A stretch of DNA of 19,465 nucleotides from NCBI GenBank assembly GCA_022795575.1, contig JAAWGY010000014.1:1-19465 (forward strand). The letters are read 5' to 3'. Below the pieces are notes generated by a model. It ran no database searches. It was not told the DNA's origin and saw nothing but the letters and a program-made list of their open reading frames with translations. The position numbers and the translations under genes were made by a program. Numbering within the stretch: the first letter of the stretch is position 1; each line of letters starts with the position of its first letter. The DNA comes from Angelakisella sp. GTDB taxonomy: Bacteria > Bacillota > Clostridia > Oscillospirales > Ruminococcaceae. Positions 1-5,903 of the stretch are shown here, piece after piece.

Positions 1-240
1 AGCGACCAGGGCTGCGCCCTGGACCCGACGGCCAAAGGCGTCAGTCGCTTGGGGAGCGCTCCCCTAACGCCGCCTGGACCGCTTGGGCCCGGCTCTTCTG
101 CTTGGGTGACAGCCTCAATCTCATCGTGTGGTTGCTCGATGCTTGGTTGGGCGGCTGGCTCTGCGGGGGGATAGCCCCCAGCAGCCTTGTTAGGTGGCCG
201 GTGGCACCCGCTCCCTCCTTCCGGTTGGCCTGACAAGGTG

Positions 241-389
241 CCTCCGGCGGATCCTATTCCCTGCGGGGGGTTCCCTCCCTTCGGTCGGGTGGAGCCTCCG
301 GCGGATCTGATTCCCTGCGGGGGGATTTTCCCTCCCTTTGGTTGGGTGGGACCTCCGGCGGATTTTGATTCCCTGCGGAGGGCCGCCGG
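241..389. repeat. Three imperfect tandem ~55-bp direct repeats
   Basis: The 11-mer CCTCCGGCGGA recurs at 241, 295 and 352, each time followed by a variable pyrimidine-rich triplet, ATTCCCTGCGG and a G-run. The first two units continue into CCCTCCCTT and GGTGG, giving periods of about 54 and 57 bases. The third unit diverges after TTCCCTGCGG. The function is unknown. It resembles a dispersed intergenic repeat, but that cannot be tested from one locus. Confidence 0.7.
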
Positions 390-539
390 GCGGCGGGGAA
401 TGGGGTGGGATAGGCTTGCTGGTTTGTGGCTATGGTTGCTTTTTGGGCGGGCGCGTTTTGGGGCCACCAGCCCAAAAGCCCTTCCCATTCCCGGACGCCA
501 CAGGAACGGCTGGCCTCTGCCGAAATCCTCCACCAACAG

Positions 540-574
540 AACGGGGCCCTCCCCCCTTGGGGAAAGGCCCCGTT
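540..574. terminator. Stem-loop downstream of cheV
   Basis: AACGGGGCC at 540-548 is complementary to GGCCCCGTT at 566-574, with a pyrimidine/GGGG-containing loop. It lies about 40 bases past the stop of the minus-strand cheV gene. The T-run is poor on both strands, so it may be a weak terminator or a 3'-end stabilising hairpin. Confidence 0.45.
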
Positions 575-615
575 ACCTATTATAGATGAATACCCCTGTC
601 CGTGTTCCGCCGCCG

Positions 616-1551
616 TTACTTGCCGGCGTTGTCGTTGGAGAGGATCAGCCGGTCGATCAGCGCCACCAGGTTGGCGATCTCCGGCTTGGAGAGCTGAGCG
701 TCGGCGCCCACCTGCTCCCCCTTGCGGCGCATCTCCTCGTTGATGAGGGAGGAGAAGTGGATCACCGGCAGCTTGCAGAGGATGGGATCCCCCTTGATCA
801 GCTTGGTGAGATGGTGCCCGTCCATCTGAGGCATCTCGATATCGGTGACGACGCAGCAGACGTGGTTTTCGATGGGGTCGCCGGCCGACTTGGCCTCCAG
901 GAGGAAGTCCCAGGCCTCCTGGCCATTGTCGGTGATGGCCAGGTTCTCGTAGCCCGCCCGCTTGAGGGATTCCACGATCATCCGGGAGAGGAGCATGGAA
1001 TCCTCCGCCAGCAGGATGGGCTTTTCGCTGCGCTGACGGGGCCCCAGCTTGGTGACGTCCTCCACCTGGATGCCCAGCTCCGGGCTGATCTCGGAGACAA
1101 TCTTCTCGAAGTCCAGGATGGTGATGAGGTGGCCTTCAAAGTCGGCGATACCGGTGGCCACCCCTTCCTCCCCGCCGTAGATAATCTTATCCGGCTTTTT
1201 GATCTGCTGCCAGGAGATCCGGGCAATGCCCACCACGGTGTGGACGTGGAAGGCAAAGTTGGTGTTATTAAAGTTGGTGATGATGAAGATGTCCCGCTCC
1301 GGGTTGGTGGAGGGGGCAAGGCCCAGGTAGCTGGCCAGGTCGATGACCGTGATGACCATGTCCCGGGACTTGAAGATGCCCTCGATGTCCTTTTGGGCCT
1401 TCTGCATCGATTTTACGGGGCAGACCATCATAATCTCCAGCACCTTGGCTACGTTGATGCCGAAGGTTTCCCCCGCGATGGTGAACTCTAAGATCTCAAA
1501 TTCATTGGTGCCAGATTCCAGCAAGATCTCGGTTTGTCTTTCCATTTGCAT
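616..1551 (-). CDS. cheV: Chemotaxis protein CheV (CheW domain plus response-regulator receiver)
   Basis: CheV proteins couple chemoreceptors to the CheA kinase and tune adaptation through a phosphorylatable receiver domain. About residues 15-160 form a CheW-like domain (FEILEFTIAGETFGINVAKV, then SMQKAQKDIEGIFKSRD and VITVIDLASYLG). About residues 180-305 form a CheY-like receiver with an acidic pocket in KPILLAEDS, the likely phospho-accepting Asp in VVTDIEMPQMDG, Ser/Thr in VIHFSS and Lys in LSKPEI. The length of about 311 residues is typical for CheV. I prefer the ATG at 1551 because GGAAGGG lies 9 bases upstream; an in-frame ATG at 1569 would add six residues but has a poorly placed site. 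It stands alone, with no other chemotaxis gene nearby, and implies a flagellated host. Activity as a phospho-sink is inferred from the family. Confidence 0.93.
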   Translation of the reverse strand: MQMERQTEILLESGTNEFEILEFTIAGETFGINVAKVLEIMMVCPVKSMQKAQKDIEGIFKSRDMVITVIDLASYLGLAPSTNPERDIFIITNFNNTNFAFHVHTVVGIARISWQQIKKPDKIIYGGEEGVATGIADFEGHLITILDFEKIVSEISPELGIQVEDVTKLGPRQRSEKPILLAEDSMLLSRMIVESLKRAGYENLAITDNGQEAWDFLLEAKSAGDPIENHVCCVVTDIEMPQMDGHHLTKLIKGDPILCKLPVIHFSSLINEEMRRKGEQVGADAQLSKPEIANLVALIDRLILSNDNAGK

Positions 1552-1713
1552 ATTTCGTCGCCCTTCCATTTCCCTGCTTCCACCCGGCGGGATATAGCAG
1601 TTGGTTTACAGTTTGAGCCCGCGTCCGGGCCCCTTCCGCGAAAAAATCGCAATGACCCTTATACATTGATTATCGGCCATTTTATGAAAAAGGAAAGCGC
1701 AAACCGGGGGTTG

Positions 1714-2178
1714 CTACCCTTTTGTACAAATTTTTTTGCAGAAACGGGGGGATGCGGCCCTTTGCACCGCCGCCACAACGCTGTCCCGGTACTCCTCCCA
1801 GCCGGCGGCCCGGGGCAGCTCTGTCACCGCCACCTCCTTGGAGGCAGCGGCCCGGCGGAAGGCGGGGTTCGTCTCCCCTGTCAGCAGCAGCACCCCCTTG
1901 CCGATGCTCCCCAAAAACTGCCCCGCCTCCACCTCCCGGCCCGGCCACAGGGGGGTGAAGAGGATCTCCCCCTGGCGGCAGACCGGGTCGGGGAGGACCA
2001 GCACCGAGCAGAGCCAGAGGGCATCCCGGAAGTCCTCCACCACCTGCACCCGGGGGGAGATCTCCGGCCCTTGCAAAAGCATGGCGTAGGCCGTCCATTC
2101 GGTCTGCTCCCCAAACCACCCGGCCAGCCGCAGCTGGTCCGGGCCTCCTCCCAAAAAGCCGATGTTGCGGTTGTTCAT
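1714..2178 (-). CDS. Small protein of uncertain family (possible dipicolinate-synthase-A N-terminal-like fold)
   Basis: This open frame gives about 154 residues from an ATG at 2178; an AGGGGG about 9 bases upstream is a modest ribosome-binding site. The protein opens NNRNIGFLGGGPDQLRLAGW, a Rossmann-like glycine-rich beginning, and has a middle strand LCSVLVLPDPVC followed by a second hydrophobic strand GVLLLTGE. That order (glycine-rich start, '-xLPxPV-' strand, second strand) is reminiscent of the N-terminal domain of dipicolinate synthase subunit A, but the family's C-terminal half is absent. The resemblance is from memory and weak. The gene is isolated between cheV and a tRNA on the opposite strand. 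It could be a degraded gene or a lineage-specific protein. Confidence 0.45.
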   Translation of the reverse strand: MNNRNIGFLGGGPDQLRLAGWFGEQTEWTAYAMLLQGPEISPRVQVVEDFRDALWLCSVLVLPDPVCRQGEILFTPLWPGREVEAGQFLGSIGKGVLLLTGETNPAFRRAAASKEVAVTELPRAAGWEEYRDSVVAAVQRAASPRFCKKICTKG

Positions 2179-2286
2179 CCCCAGCAGCCCCCTTTTTTTG
2201 CCCCATCCTATGCCATAAACAGGGGGGCGGTGAAAGGGAAATTCCCCTTTTTTTAGAATTTTTTTGAAAAAAGCCTCTTTTCCCCA

Positions 2287-2315
2287 TTGACTTTTTCTGA
2301 TTTTTGAGGGATAAT
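2287..2315 (+). promoter_or_regulatory. Sigma-A-like promoter for tRNA-Gly
   Basis: A -35 box TTGACT (2287-2292) is followed after 17 bases by GATAAT (2310-2315). The tRNA begins 13 bases after the -10 box, so transcription would start close to the mature 5' end. Confidence 0.75.
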
Positions 2316-2328
2316 AGTATCGTTGTCT

Positions 2329-2402
2329 GCGGATGTAGTTCAATGGTAGAATTCCAGCTTCCCAAGCTGGCTACGCGGGTCCGATTCCCGTCATCCGCTC
2401 CA
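2329..2402 (+). tRNA. tRNA-Gly (anticodon CCC)
   Basis: A complete cloverleaf can be folded: acceptor GCGGATG pairs with CATCCGC, the D-arm contains AGTTCAATGGTAGA, the anticodon arm is CCAGC-TTCCCAA-GCTGG, and the T-arm is CGGGTCCGATTCCCG. CCA is encoded at 2400-2402. With U33 fixed, the anticodon is CCC, reading GGG glycine codons. It is a lone tRNA with its own promoter, and a Rho-independent terminator follows at 2531. Confidence 0.95.
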
Positions 2403-2530
2403 GCGGGGTTGCCTCCACGGGCAGTCCCTACCAGGCCTCCTGCTTTGCGGGGGGCCTTACCATTTGTGTAAAAGCTCTGTGGCTGCTGCGTAGCAGCCTG
2501 TGACCGCGGGTGGTATTCCTTATTATTAAA
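2403..2530 (+). ncRNA. Structured stretch between tRNA-Gly and its terminator, possible small RNA
   Basis: No open frame fits this 128-base stretch. It can form at least two good hairpins: AGGCCTCCTGC-TTT-GCGGGGGGCCTT (2434-2459) and GGCTGCT-GCGT-AGCAGCC (about 2482-2499). With the terminator at 2531 it makes a compact three-hairpin 3' part of the tRNA transcript. It does not match the 6S, SRP, tmRNA or T-box features I know. It may be only a spacer of the tRNA precursor. Confidence 0.3.
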
Positions 2531-2558
2531 GACCGGCCTTGGGGCTGGTCTTTTTTGT
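2531..2558 (+). terminator. Rho-independent terminator of the tRNA-Gly transcript
   Basis: GACCGGCC-TTGG-GGCTGGTC forms an 8-bp stem with one G-T pair and a tetraloop, followed directly by TTTTTT. It ends the plus-strand tRNA transcript about 130 bases past the tRNA. No gene is seen between here and the ribosomal promoter at 2742. Confidence 0.85.
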
Positions 2559-2741
2559 GTACGGCCGCAAGGCTAAATATGGGCTTGGGGGTTGCTTTTG
2601 GGGGCGGATTTTGGATTGGCTACTTTGTTGCGCCTTCCCTTTGGACAAAAAAATAGAAAACGAGGATACGGGAGTATTCCATAGAAATCGAGAGAAAAAC
2701 GGAGTACGTGCGGCCAGAAATGAATTTTTCCCAAAAAGGTG

Positions 2742-2770
2742 TTGACATCCCCATGGCACATCGCTATAAT
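2742..2770 (+). promoter_or_regulatory. Sigma-A promoter of the rplM-rpsI operon
   Basis: A perfect TTGACA (2742-2747) and a perfect TATAAT (2765-2770) are separated by 17 bases. This is a strong vegetative promoter, as expected for ribosomal protein genes. Confidence 0.92.
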
Positions 2771-2775
2771 AAGAT

Positions 2776-2851
2776 GCGTGACACCCCAGGAAAAGCGGCT
2801 TTGGGCCGCTGTTTTGTTGGGAAGCAACAGTAGAACAGGAGGAAAAATTCT
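2776..2851 (+). promoter_or_regulatory. Putative L13 leader (ribosomal-protein autoregulatory 5' UTR)
   Basis: The untranslated leader holds two stem-loops: AGCGGC-TTTGG-GCCGCT (2794-2810) followed by a TTTT run, and TGTTG-GGAAG-CAACA (2815-2829). The rplM ribosome-binding site AGGAGG lies just after. Firmicutes rplM genes commonly have a structured L13 leader through which the operon is autoregulated. Placement and hairpin order fit, but I could not test a covariance model. Confidence 0.55.
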
Positions 2852-3280
2852 ATGTCCACCACCATGGAAAAGCCCCAGAATATCACCCGCAAGTGGTTCA
2901 TTCTGGATGCCGCCGGCAAACCTTTGGGCCGCACCGCTGCCCAGGCCGCAGTGATCCTGCGGGGGAAGTATAAGCCCACCTTTACCCCCCACGTGGACTG
3001 CGGCGACCACGTCATCATCATCAACGCCAAGGACGCCGTCCTTACCGGCAAAAAGCTTCAGCAGAAGTACTATCGCCGCCATTCTGGCTGGATTGGCGGG
3101 CTGAAGGAGGTCCAGTACAAGACGCTGATGGCGGAGAAGCCCGAAAGGGCCATGCTGCTGGCAGTTAAGGGGATGATCCCGGACACCACCATTGGCCGCA
3201 AGGCTCTGACCAGATGCCGGGTATACGCTGGCCCGGACCACGGCCACGCCGCACAGAAGCCCGAAGCCTGGAAGCTGTAA
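2852..3280 (+). CDS. rplM: Large ribosomal subunit protein L13 (uL13)
   Basis: L13 binds 23S rRNA early in 50S assembly. The 142 residues are close to the family's usual length and carry its hallmarks: KWFILDAAGKPLGRTAAQAA near the N-terminus, LRGKYKPTFTPHVDCGDHVI, the GWIGGLK loop, AVKGMIPDTTIGRKAL and a C-terminal YAGPDHGHAAQKPE. The ATG at 2852 is preceded by AGGAGG with a suitable spacer. The N-terminus has a short polar extension (STTMEKPQNI) before the core. It is first in a two-gene operon with rpsI, 15 bases downstream, the near-universal bacterial arrangement. Confidence 0.98.
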   Translation: MSTTMEKPQNITRKWFILDAAGKPLGRTAAQAAVILRGKYKPTFTPHVDCGDHVIIINAKDAVLTGKKLQQKYYRRHSGWIGGLKEVQYKTLMAEKPERAMLLAVKGMIPDTTIGRKALTRCRVYAGPDHGHAAQKPEAWKL

Positions 3281-3295
3281 GGAGGTAAAAGAACA

Positions 3296-3694
3296 ATGTA
3301 CGAATCCAAGCCCTATTACTACGGCACCGGCCGCCGCAAGAGCAGCGTTGCCCGGGTTCGCCTCTACGCCGGCACTGGCAAGATCACCATCAACAACCGG
3401 GACATTGATGAATACTTTGGTCTGGAGACTCTCAAGCTCCTGGTTCGTCAGCCTTTGAACCTCACCGATACCATTGGCCGTTTTGACATTGTCTGCACGG
3501 TTGCTGGCGGCGGTGTTACTGGGCAGGCGGGAGCTATCCGTCACGGTATTTCCCGGGCGCTTTTGCAGCACAGCGATGAGATGCGGCCCATCCTTAAGAA
3601 GGCTGGGATGCTTACCCGCGATCCTCGTATGAAGGAGCGGAAGAAGTACGGTCTCAAGGCCGCCCGCCGGGCTCCGCAGTTCAGCAAGCGCTGA
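3296..3694 (+). CDS. rpsI: Small ribosomal subunit protein S9 (uS9)
   Basis: S9 is a 30S head protein whose C-terminal tail reaches the P-site tRNA. The 132-residue product has the family signatures: YYGTGRRKSSVARVRLYAGTG at the start, GGGVTGQAGAIRHGISRALL in the middle, and the basic end KKYGLKAARRAPQFSKR with the expected terminal SKR. An AAGGAGG site lies just upstream of the ATG. It is cotranscribed with rplM and followed by a strong terminator. The 3' end and downstream region of rpsI are known integration targets for mobile elements in Firmicutes, and here a prophage begins shortly after it. Confidence 0.98.
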   Translation: MYESKPYYYGTGRRKSSVARVRLYAGTGKITINNRDIDEYFGLETLKLLVRQPLNLTDTIGRFDIVCTVAGGGVTGQAGAIRHGISRALLQHSDEMRPILKKAGMLTRDPRMKERKKYGLKAARRAPQFSKR

Positions 3695-3714
3695 TACACC
3701 CTCAATATTCCTGC

Positions 3715-3750
3715 AAAGCCCCGAAACTACTTGGTTTCGGGGCTTTTTCT
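3715..3750 (+). terminator. Terminator of rplM-rpsI
   Basis: AAAGCCCCGAAAC (3715-3727) pairs with GTTTCGGGGCTTT (3734-3746) across a TACTTG loop and runs into T residues. The stem is long and the A-tract and T-run symmetric, so it could work in both directions. Confidence 0.93.
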
Positions 3751-3795
3751 GTGTAGTAAAGTTTGACAAAGCAAAACCAAGTGAAACAAGAAAAA

Positions 3796-3848
3796 TTGAG
3801 GTTAAATTGAGGTTAAACCTGATGTTTGAGGTTAAATTTGGGGTTAAT
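3796..3848. repeat. Four direct repeats of TTGAGGTTAAA
   Basis: TTGAGGTTAAA is exact at 3796, 3807 and 3826, with a variant TTGGGGTTAAT at 3838. The first two are directly adjacent and later spacings are 19 and 12 bases. Short AT-rich repeats of this kind next to an integration point resemble arm-type sites of tyrosine integrases, but binding is inference. Confidence 0.7.
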
Positions 3849-3980
3849 TTGCTGTATCCATTTTCCAACAAAATCAGCAGGTCCTTCGTGCTATACTCCG
3901 GCCATAAGGAGAGCGGCTTGTTTAGGCTTTCGCTGTCCATTGGGCTTTGGCGGGCCTGGATGGATATGGAGACTGTATAT

Positions 3981-4001
3981 AAAAAAGCAGGGAAGCCCTG
4001 C
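3981..4001 (-). terminator. Minus-strand terminator downstream of the XRE gene
   Basis: On the minus strand GCAGGG-CTT-CCCTGC is followed by TTTTTT. It lies about 100 bases past the stop of the regulator gene at 4099 and would stop its transcript before the ribosomal operon. Confidence 0.7.
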
Positions 4002-4040
4002 ACAACTTCTCTGCTCAATATATGTCTCTGTTCTCCCCTT

Positions 4041-4076
4041 CCCGGATGCTCACTTTGCATCCGGGATTTCTTTTTT
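4041..4076 (+). terminator. Plus-strand terminator in the junction region
   Basis: CCCGGATGC (4041-4049) pairs with GCATCCGGG (4057-4065) around TCACTTT, followed by ATTTCTTTTTT. No plus-strand gene is seen immediately upstream, so it may be a leftover of a lost gene or a boundary insulator between rpsI and the prophage. Confidence 0.75.
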
Positions 4077-4098
4077 GACAGGGATACACCCAACCTCA

Positions 4099-4314
4099 TC
4101 AAATTTCACTCCCATCTGGAAGTATAAATTTAATTGCAACGCCACATCCCAGTGCAGCAGCCAACCCTGCGATGTCTTTTTCGGTAAAATTTCCTCGCGT
4201 CATTTTGTTGGATAGATTTTGGCGGGTCTGCCCAGACGCCGCAGCTAAGTCCCCCAAGGTCATACTCTTGCGCTTCATGATGAGCCGTATCTTTTCTGCA
4301 ACGGTAAGCTCCAT
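4099..4314 (-). CDS. Small XRE-family helix-turn-helix transcriptional regulator
   Basis: The 71-residue protein is essentially one DNA-binding domain. A Cro/CI-type HTH is visible at about residues 18-50: MTLGDLAAASGQTRQNLSNK supplies helices 2 and 3, followed by FTEKDIAGLAAALG. The C-terminus ends in a short beta-like segment (VAIKFILPDG) and lacks a ligand or protease domain. The ATG at 4314 is chosen because AGGAGGT sits 7-8 bases upstream; a GTG at 4323 overlaps that site. It is transcribed divergently from the small-gene operon starting at 4481. The two facing promoters share near-identical sequence overlapping their -35 boxes, so it probably represses both itself and the operon. It is too small to be assumed to be the prophage's main CI repressor. 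Confidence 0.85.
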   Translation of the reverse strand: MELTVAEKIRLIMKRKSMTLGDLAAASGQTRQNLSNKMTRGNFTEKDIAGLAAALGCGVAIKFILPDGSEI

Positions 4315-4330
4315 GTTTTTCACCTCCTGT

Positions 4331-4363
4331 GCCCATTATAAACGAAATACTGTCGTTTGTCAA
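4331..4363 (-). promoter_or_regulatory. Promoter of the XRE regulator gene, with operator-like dyad
   Basis: On the minus strand TTGACA (4363-4358) and TATAAT (4340-4335) are separated by 17 bases, both perfect consensus. The spacer contains the dyad AACGA-CAGTATT-TCGTT, a likely regulator binding site. Confidence 0.88.
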
Positions 4364-4416
4364 AATATTTTTTCAAATTCTACAAAAAAGTGTAAAATAG
4401 GAGTTGACAAACGACA
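4351..4416. repeat. 13-bp inverted repeat spanning the two divergent promoters
   Basis: TGTCGTTTGTCAA at 4351-4363 is the exact reverse complement of TTGACAAACGACA at 4404-4416, with 40 bases between. Each arm covers the -35 box and the start of the spacer of one of the divergent promoters, as expected for paired operators of one regulator. Confidence 0.85.
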
Positions 4417-4432
4417 CGAAATAGTGTACAAT
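4404..4432 (+). promoter_or_regulatory. Promoter of the accessory small-gene operon
   Basis: A perfect TTGACA (4404-4409) and TACAAT (4427-4432) are separated by 17 bases. The first seven spacer bases match those of the divergent promoter. It points at the genes beginning at 4481. Confidence 0.88.
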
Positions 4433-4480
4433 AATACTTGTAAGGCAGAGGGCCAAGCCCCTTACGAAAGGAGGGAGGAC

Positions 4481-4615
4481 ATGGACGAGATGACCAGCGC
4501 AGAACTCAATCAGTACCTGGAGAACATCGCAAAGCTGATTGAGGCGAATGTCAAGGACGCCAAGGCTGCTGAGGAAGCCGCGAAGATCGTACGGGACAGC
4601 AAGGTCAAGGCGTAG
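4481..4615 (+). CDS. Small helical protein of unknown function (44 aa)
   Basis: The 44-residue frame starts at an ATG 49 bases past a consensus promoter, with an AAAGGAGGGAGG ribosome-binding region immediately upstream. The product is short, charged and likely all alpha-helical (AELNQYLENIAKLIEAN, then KAAEEAAKIVRDSKVKA). There is no transmembrane segment or known motif. It is first in a run of four plus-strand genes under the control region of the XRE gene. Small proteins of this pattern occur next to XRE genes in mobile elements of gut Clostridia, but no function is known to me. Confidence 0.75.
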   Translation: MDEMTSAELNQYLENIAKLIEANVKDAKAAEEAAKIVRDSKVKA

Positions 4616-4742
4616 AGAATGGGTAGCGGCCCCCGACCAAGGAACGCCGCCACCCAGCACCAAAAGGCGAGCCGGGAGCCTTACCCCGGCCGCCTCCATG
4701 ATACCAGAGTAAGGCGAAAAAATCAAGATGGAGGTCATGGAG

Positions 4743-5069
4743 ATGAAAAGTCTGAACACCATAAAGTTCGTATCCAACGCCATTGAAGAATTGACCAAGT
4801 ACAACGAGGCCATTTCTGCCGCCAAAACCTTCGAGGATGCCAAGAACAAGGCCCGGATGATGATGGGTTACATCGATGCCCTTACCACTTTCCTCAACAC
4901 CATGATCTGCATGGAGAATAATGACTTTACCGGCGATTTCAGCGAAGTCTTGGATGGCTGGATGCACAAGATGTACCAGACCCTCGTAGATAAGGCCGTT
5001 GAAACCAATCAGGATAAGGACATTGTTTGGAAGTTCCTGGTCAAGCGTGATGAATATACCGTAATGTGA
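4743..5069 (+). CDS. Unknown accessory protein, mostly alpha-helical (108 aa)
   Basis: The frame has in-frame ATGs at 4728, 4737 and 4743. The last is preferred because GGAGGT lies 7 bases before it. The product is a soluble, helix-rich protein: VSNAIEELTKYNEAISAAKT, an NKARMMMGYIDALTTFLNTM segment, then DGWMHKMYQTLVDKAVETNQ. No catalytic motif, membrane segment or signal is apparent. A 127-base spacer separates it from the preceding gene. It belongs to the same plus-strand run and is presumably driven by the promoter at 4404. Function unknown; co-location with a small regulator suggests a lysogeny-expressed accessory role, which is inference. Confidence 0.75.
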   Translation: MKSLNTIKFVSNAIEELTKYNEAISAAKTFEDAKNKARMMMGYIDALTTFLNTMICMENNDFTGDFSEVLDGWMHKMYQTLVDKAVETNQDKDIVWKFLVKRDEYTVM

Positions 5070-5116
5070 GATTAGCAGGCCCGCCCCGGAGGTCACGAGG
5101 GCAAGGAGACCTTGAC

Positions 5117-5368
5117 ATGAAATTTCTCAAAAAGCGCGATTACGCAGGGACGGTTCGCAAAATCGTCAACGATGATAATACCGAGGTGCTGGGCGTTGTT
5201 GGCACCTTCAAAGACCTCATGGATCTTGGCATTGTGGAGCGGGTCACCAATTATTCCTGGGACACCTGGTGCTGCATCCCCGGCCCCGGACGGATCGAGA
5301 CATGGAAGGGCACCGGAGCCACCCGTGAGGATGCCATCAAAAACGCCGTATTCGGCAAAAAATTCTGA
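5117..5368 (+). CDS. Unknown accessory protein (83 aa)
   Basis: The ATG at 5117 has AAGGAG eight bases upstream. The product starts MKFLKKRDYAGTVRKIV, contains the segment VVGTFKDLMDLGIVERVT, and ends TREDAIKNAVFGKKF. The aromatic/cysteine-rich middle (NYSWDTWCCIPGP) is notable: two adjacent cysteines but no zinc-ribbon spacing. It follows the preceding gene by 47 bases and precedes the next by 12, so the genes are very likely cotranscribed. No family is recognised. Confidence 0.72.
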   Translation: MKFLKKRDYAGTVRKIVNDDNTEVLGVVGTFKDLMDLGIVERVTNYSWDTWCCIPGPGRIETWKGTGATREDAIKNAVFGKKF

Positions 5369-5380
5369 GGAGGGAATGCC

Positions 5381-5614
5381 TTGAACAGTTACTTCTACAC
5401 CTTCGGCACCGACCCCGGTTTCCCATACCGTGAGGGTTGGGTGGAGGTTCGAGCCATCTCCTGGGAGGAGGCCCACGAGAAATTCCGAGCCAGGTTCCCG
5501 GATCGGCACGAAGGAATTTTGAACTGTGCGTTCTTCTACGATGCGGAGCAGTGGGCCCGGATGGATCCGGAGCACACCTGGCACGGTTGGAAACTCCATG
5601 AGGTCATCGAATAA
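5381..5614 (+). CDS. Unknown accessory protein with TTG start (77 aa)
   Basis: The frame begins at TTG 5381, seven bases after GAGGAGGG. The only nearby ATG (5376) is out of frame and meets a stop at once, so a TTG start is required. The sequence is dense in aromatic residues: SYFYTFGTDPGFPYREGWVE, then EEAHEKFRARFPDRH, NCAFFYDAEQWARMDPEH and a GWKLHEVIE end. I recall near-identical small proteins across gut Firmicutes mobile elements but no assigned function. It is last in the four-gene plus-strand run and is followed by a convergent terminator. Confidence 0.78.
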   Translation: MNSYFYTFGTDPGFPYREGWVEVRAISWEEAHEKFRARFPDRHEGILNCAFFYDAEQWARMDPEHTWHGWKLHEVIE

Positions 5615-5867
5615 ACCCGCAAGGCCGACGGCCACCCGCCGCCGCTGGTGCAAGTCCAGCCGCCCCCGCAGCGGGGCGGGCGCTCATGGGTTTACCCATC
5701 GGCACAGGGGGAGTCAACAGCTGCCCCTTTTACATAAGCACCCTGAAAATGGAACAGGAAACGGCCACACTACCTCCTGCCGTTGGCCACAGTGGGGCCT
5801 TACGGTGGCGGAGGGATAAACGCCCACCCGCCCGGAGAACGCACCACAGGGAGCCACAAACGGCAAA

Positions 5868-5885
5868 CAGGGCCTTACGGCCCTG
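5868..5885. terminator. Bidirectional stem-loop between convergent genes
   Basis: CAGGGCC-TTAC-GGCCCTG forms a perfect 7-bp stem, extended by flanking CGGCA/CCG. It sits between the plus-strand operon ending at 5614 and the minus-strand gene ending at 5904. There is no strong T-run. The 5615-5866 stretch is GC-rich and I see no gene in it. Confidence 0.5.
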
Positions 5886-5903
5886 CCGTGAATGATGGTT
5901 TCC

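Larger units (their letters stand above)
1..615. other. Gene-free intergenic region at left edge
   Basis: No reading frame here has a plausible ribosome-binding site or recognisable protein content. The frames that stay open are proline/arginine-rich and are produced by GC-rich direct repeats. The start (about 6-22) carries an inverted repeat, CCAGGGC-TGC-GCCCTGG, and further structure lies around 438-479 (GCTTTTTGGGC against GCCCAAAAGC). The region lies downstream of the minus-strand cheV gene. I see repeats and stem-loops only. Confidence 0.6.
3751..4098. other. Gene-free host/prophage junction region
   Basis: This ~350-bp stretch separates the rpsI terminator from the first accessory gene and has lower GC than either side. 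It holds four direct repeats at 3796-3848, a minus-strand terminator at 3981-4001 and a plus-strand terminator at 4041-4076, but no convincing coding frame. Given the phage lysis and accessory genes to the right and core ribosomal genes to the left, an attachment site is likely here or at the rpsI 3' end. The second att copy is outside the window, so the core sequence cannot be defined. Confidence 0.5.

Noticed and set aside
2495..2525. T-box-like motif (GACCGCGGGTGGTA)
   Set aside because: The order of ACCGCG and GGGTGG is reversed relative to the T-box consensus, there is no specifier loop, and no aminoacyl-tRNA synthetase or amino-acid gene follows.
2573..4102. Long minus-strand open frame of 509 codons across rplM and rpsI
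   Set aside because: It is the antisense shadow of two certain ribosomal genes, has no ribosome-binding site, and crosses their terminator and promoter.
3807..4215. Overlapping plus-strand open frames in the junction region, considered as an integrase remnant
   Set aside because: No tyrosine or serine recombinase motif is visible in any frame, and the frames have no translation signals.
5615..5890. Small open frames and a GTGCAAGTCC motif hinting at an intron or tRNA-like end
   Set aside because: No ribosome-binding site fits the frames, no cloverleaf or group II domain V can be folded, and the motif alone is too short.
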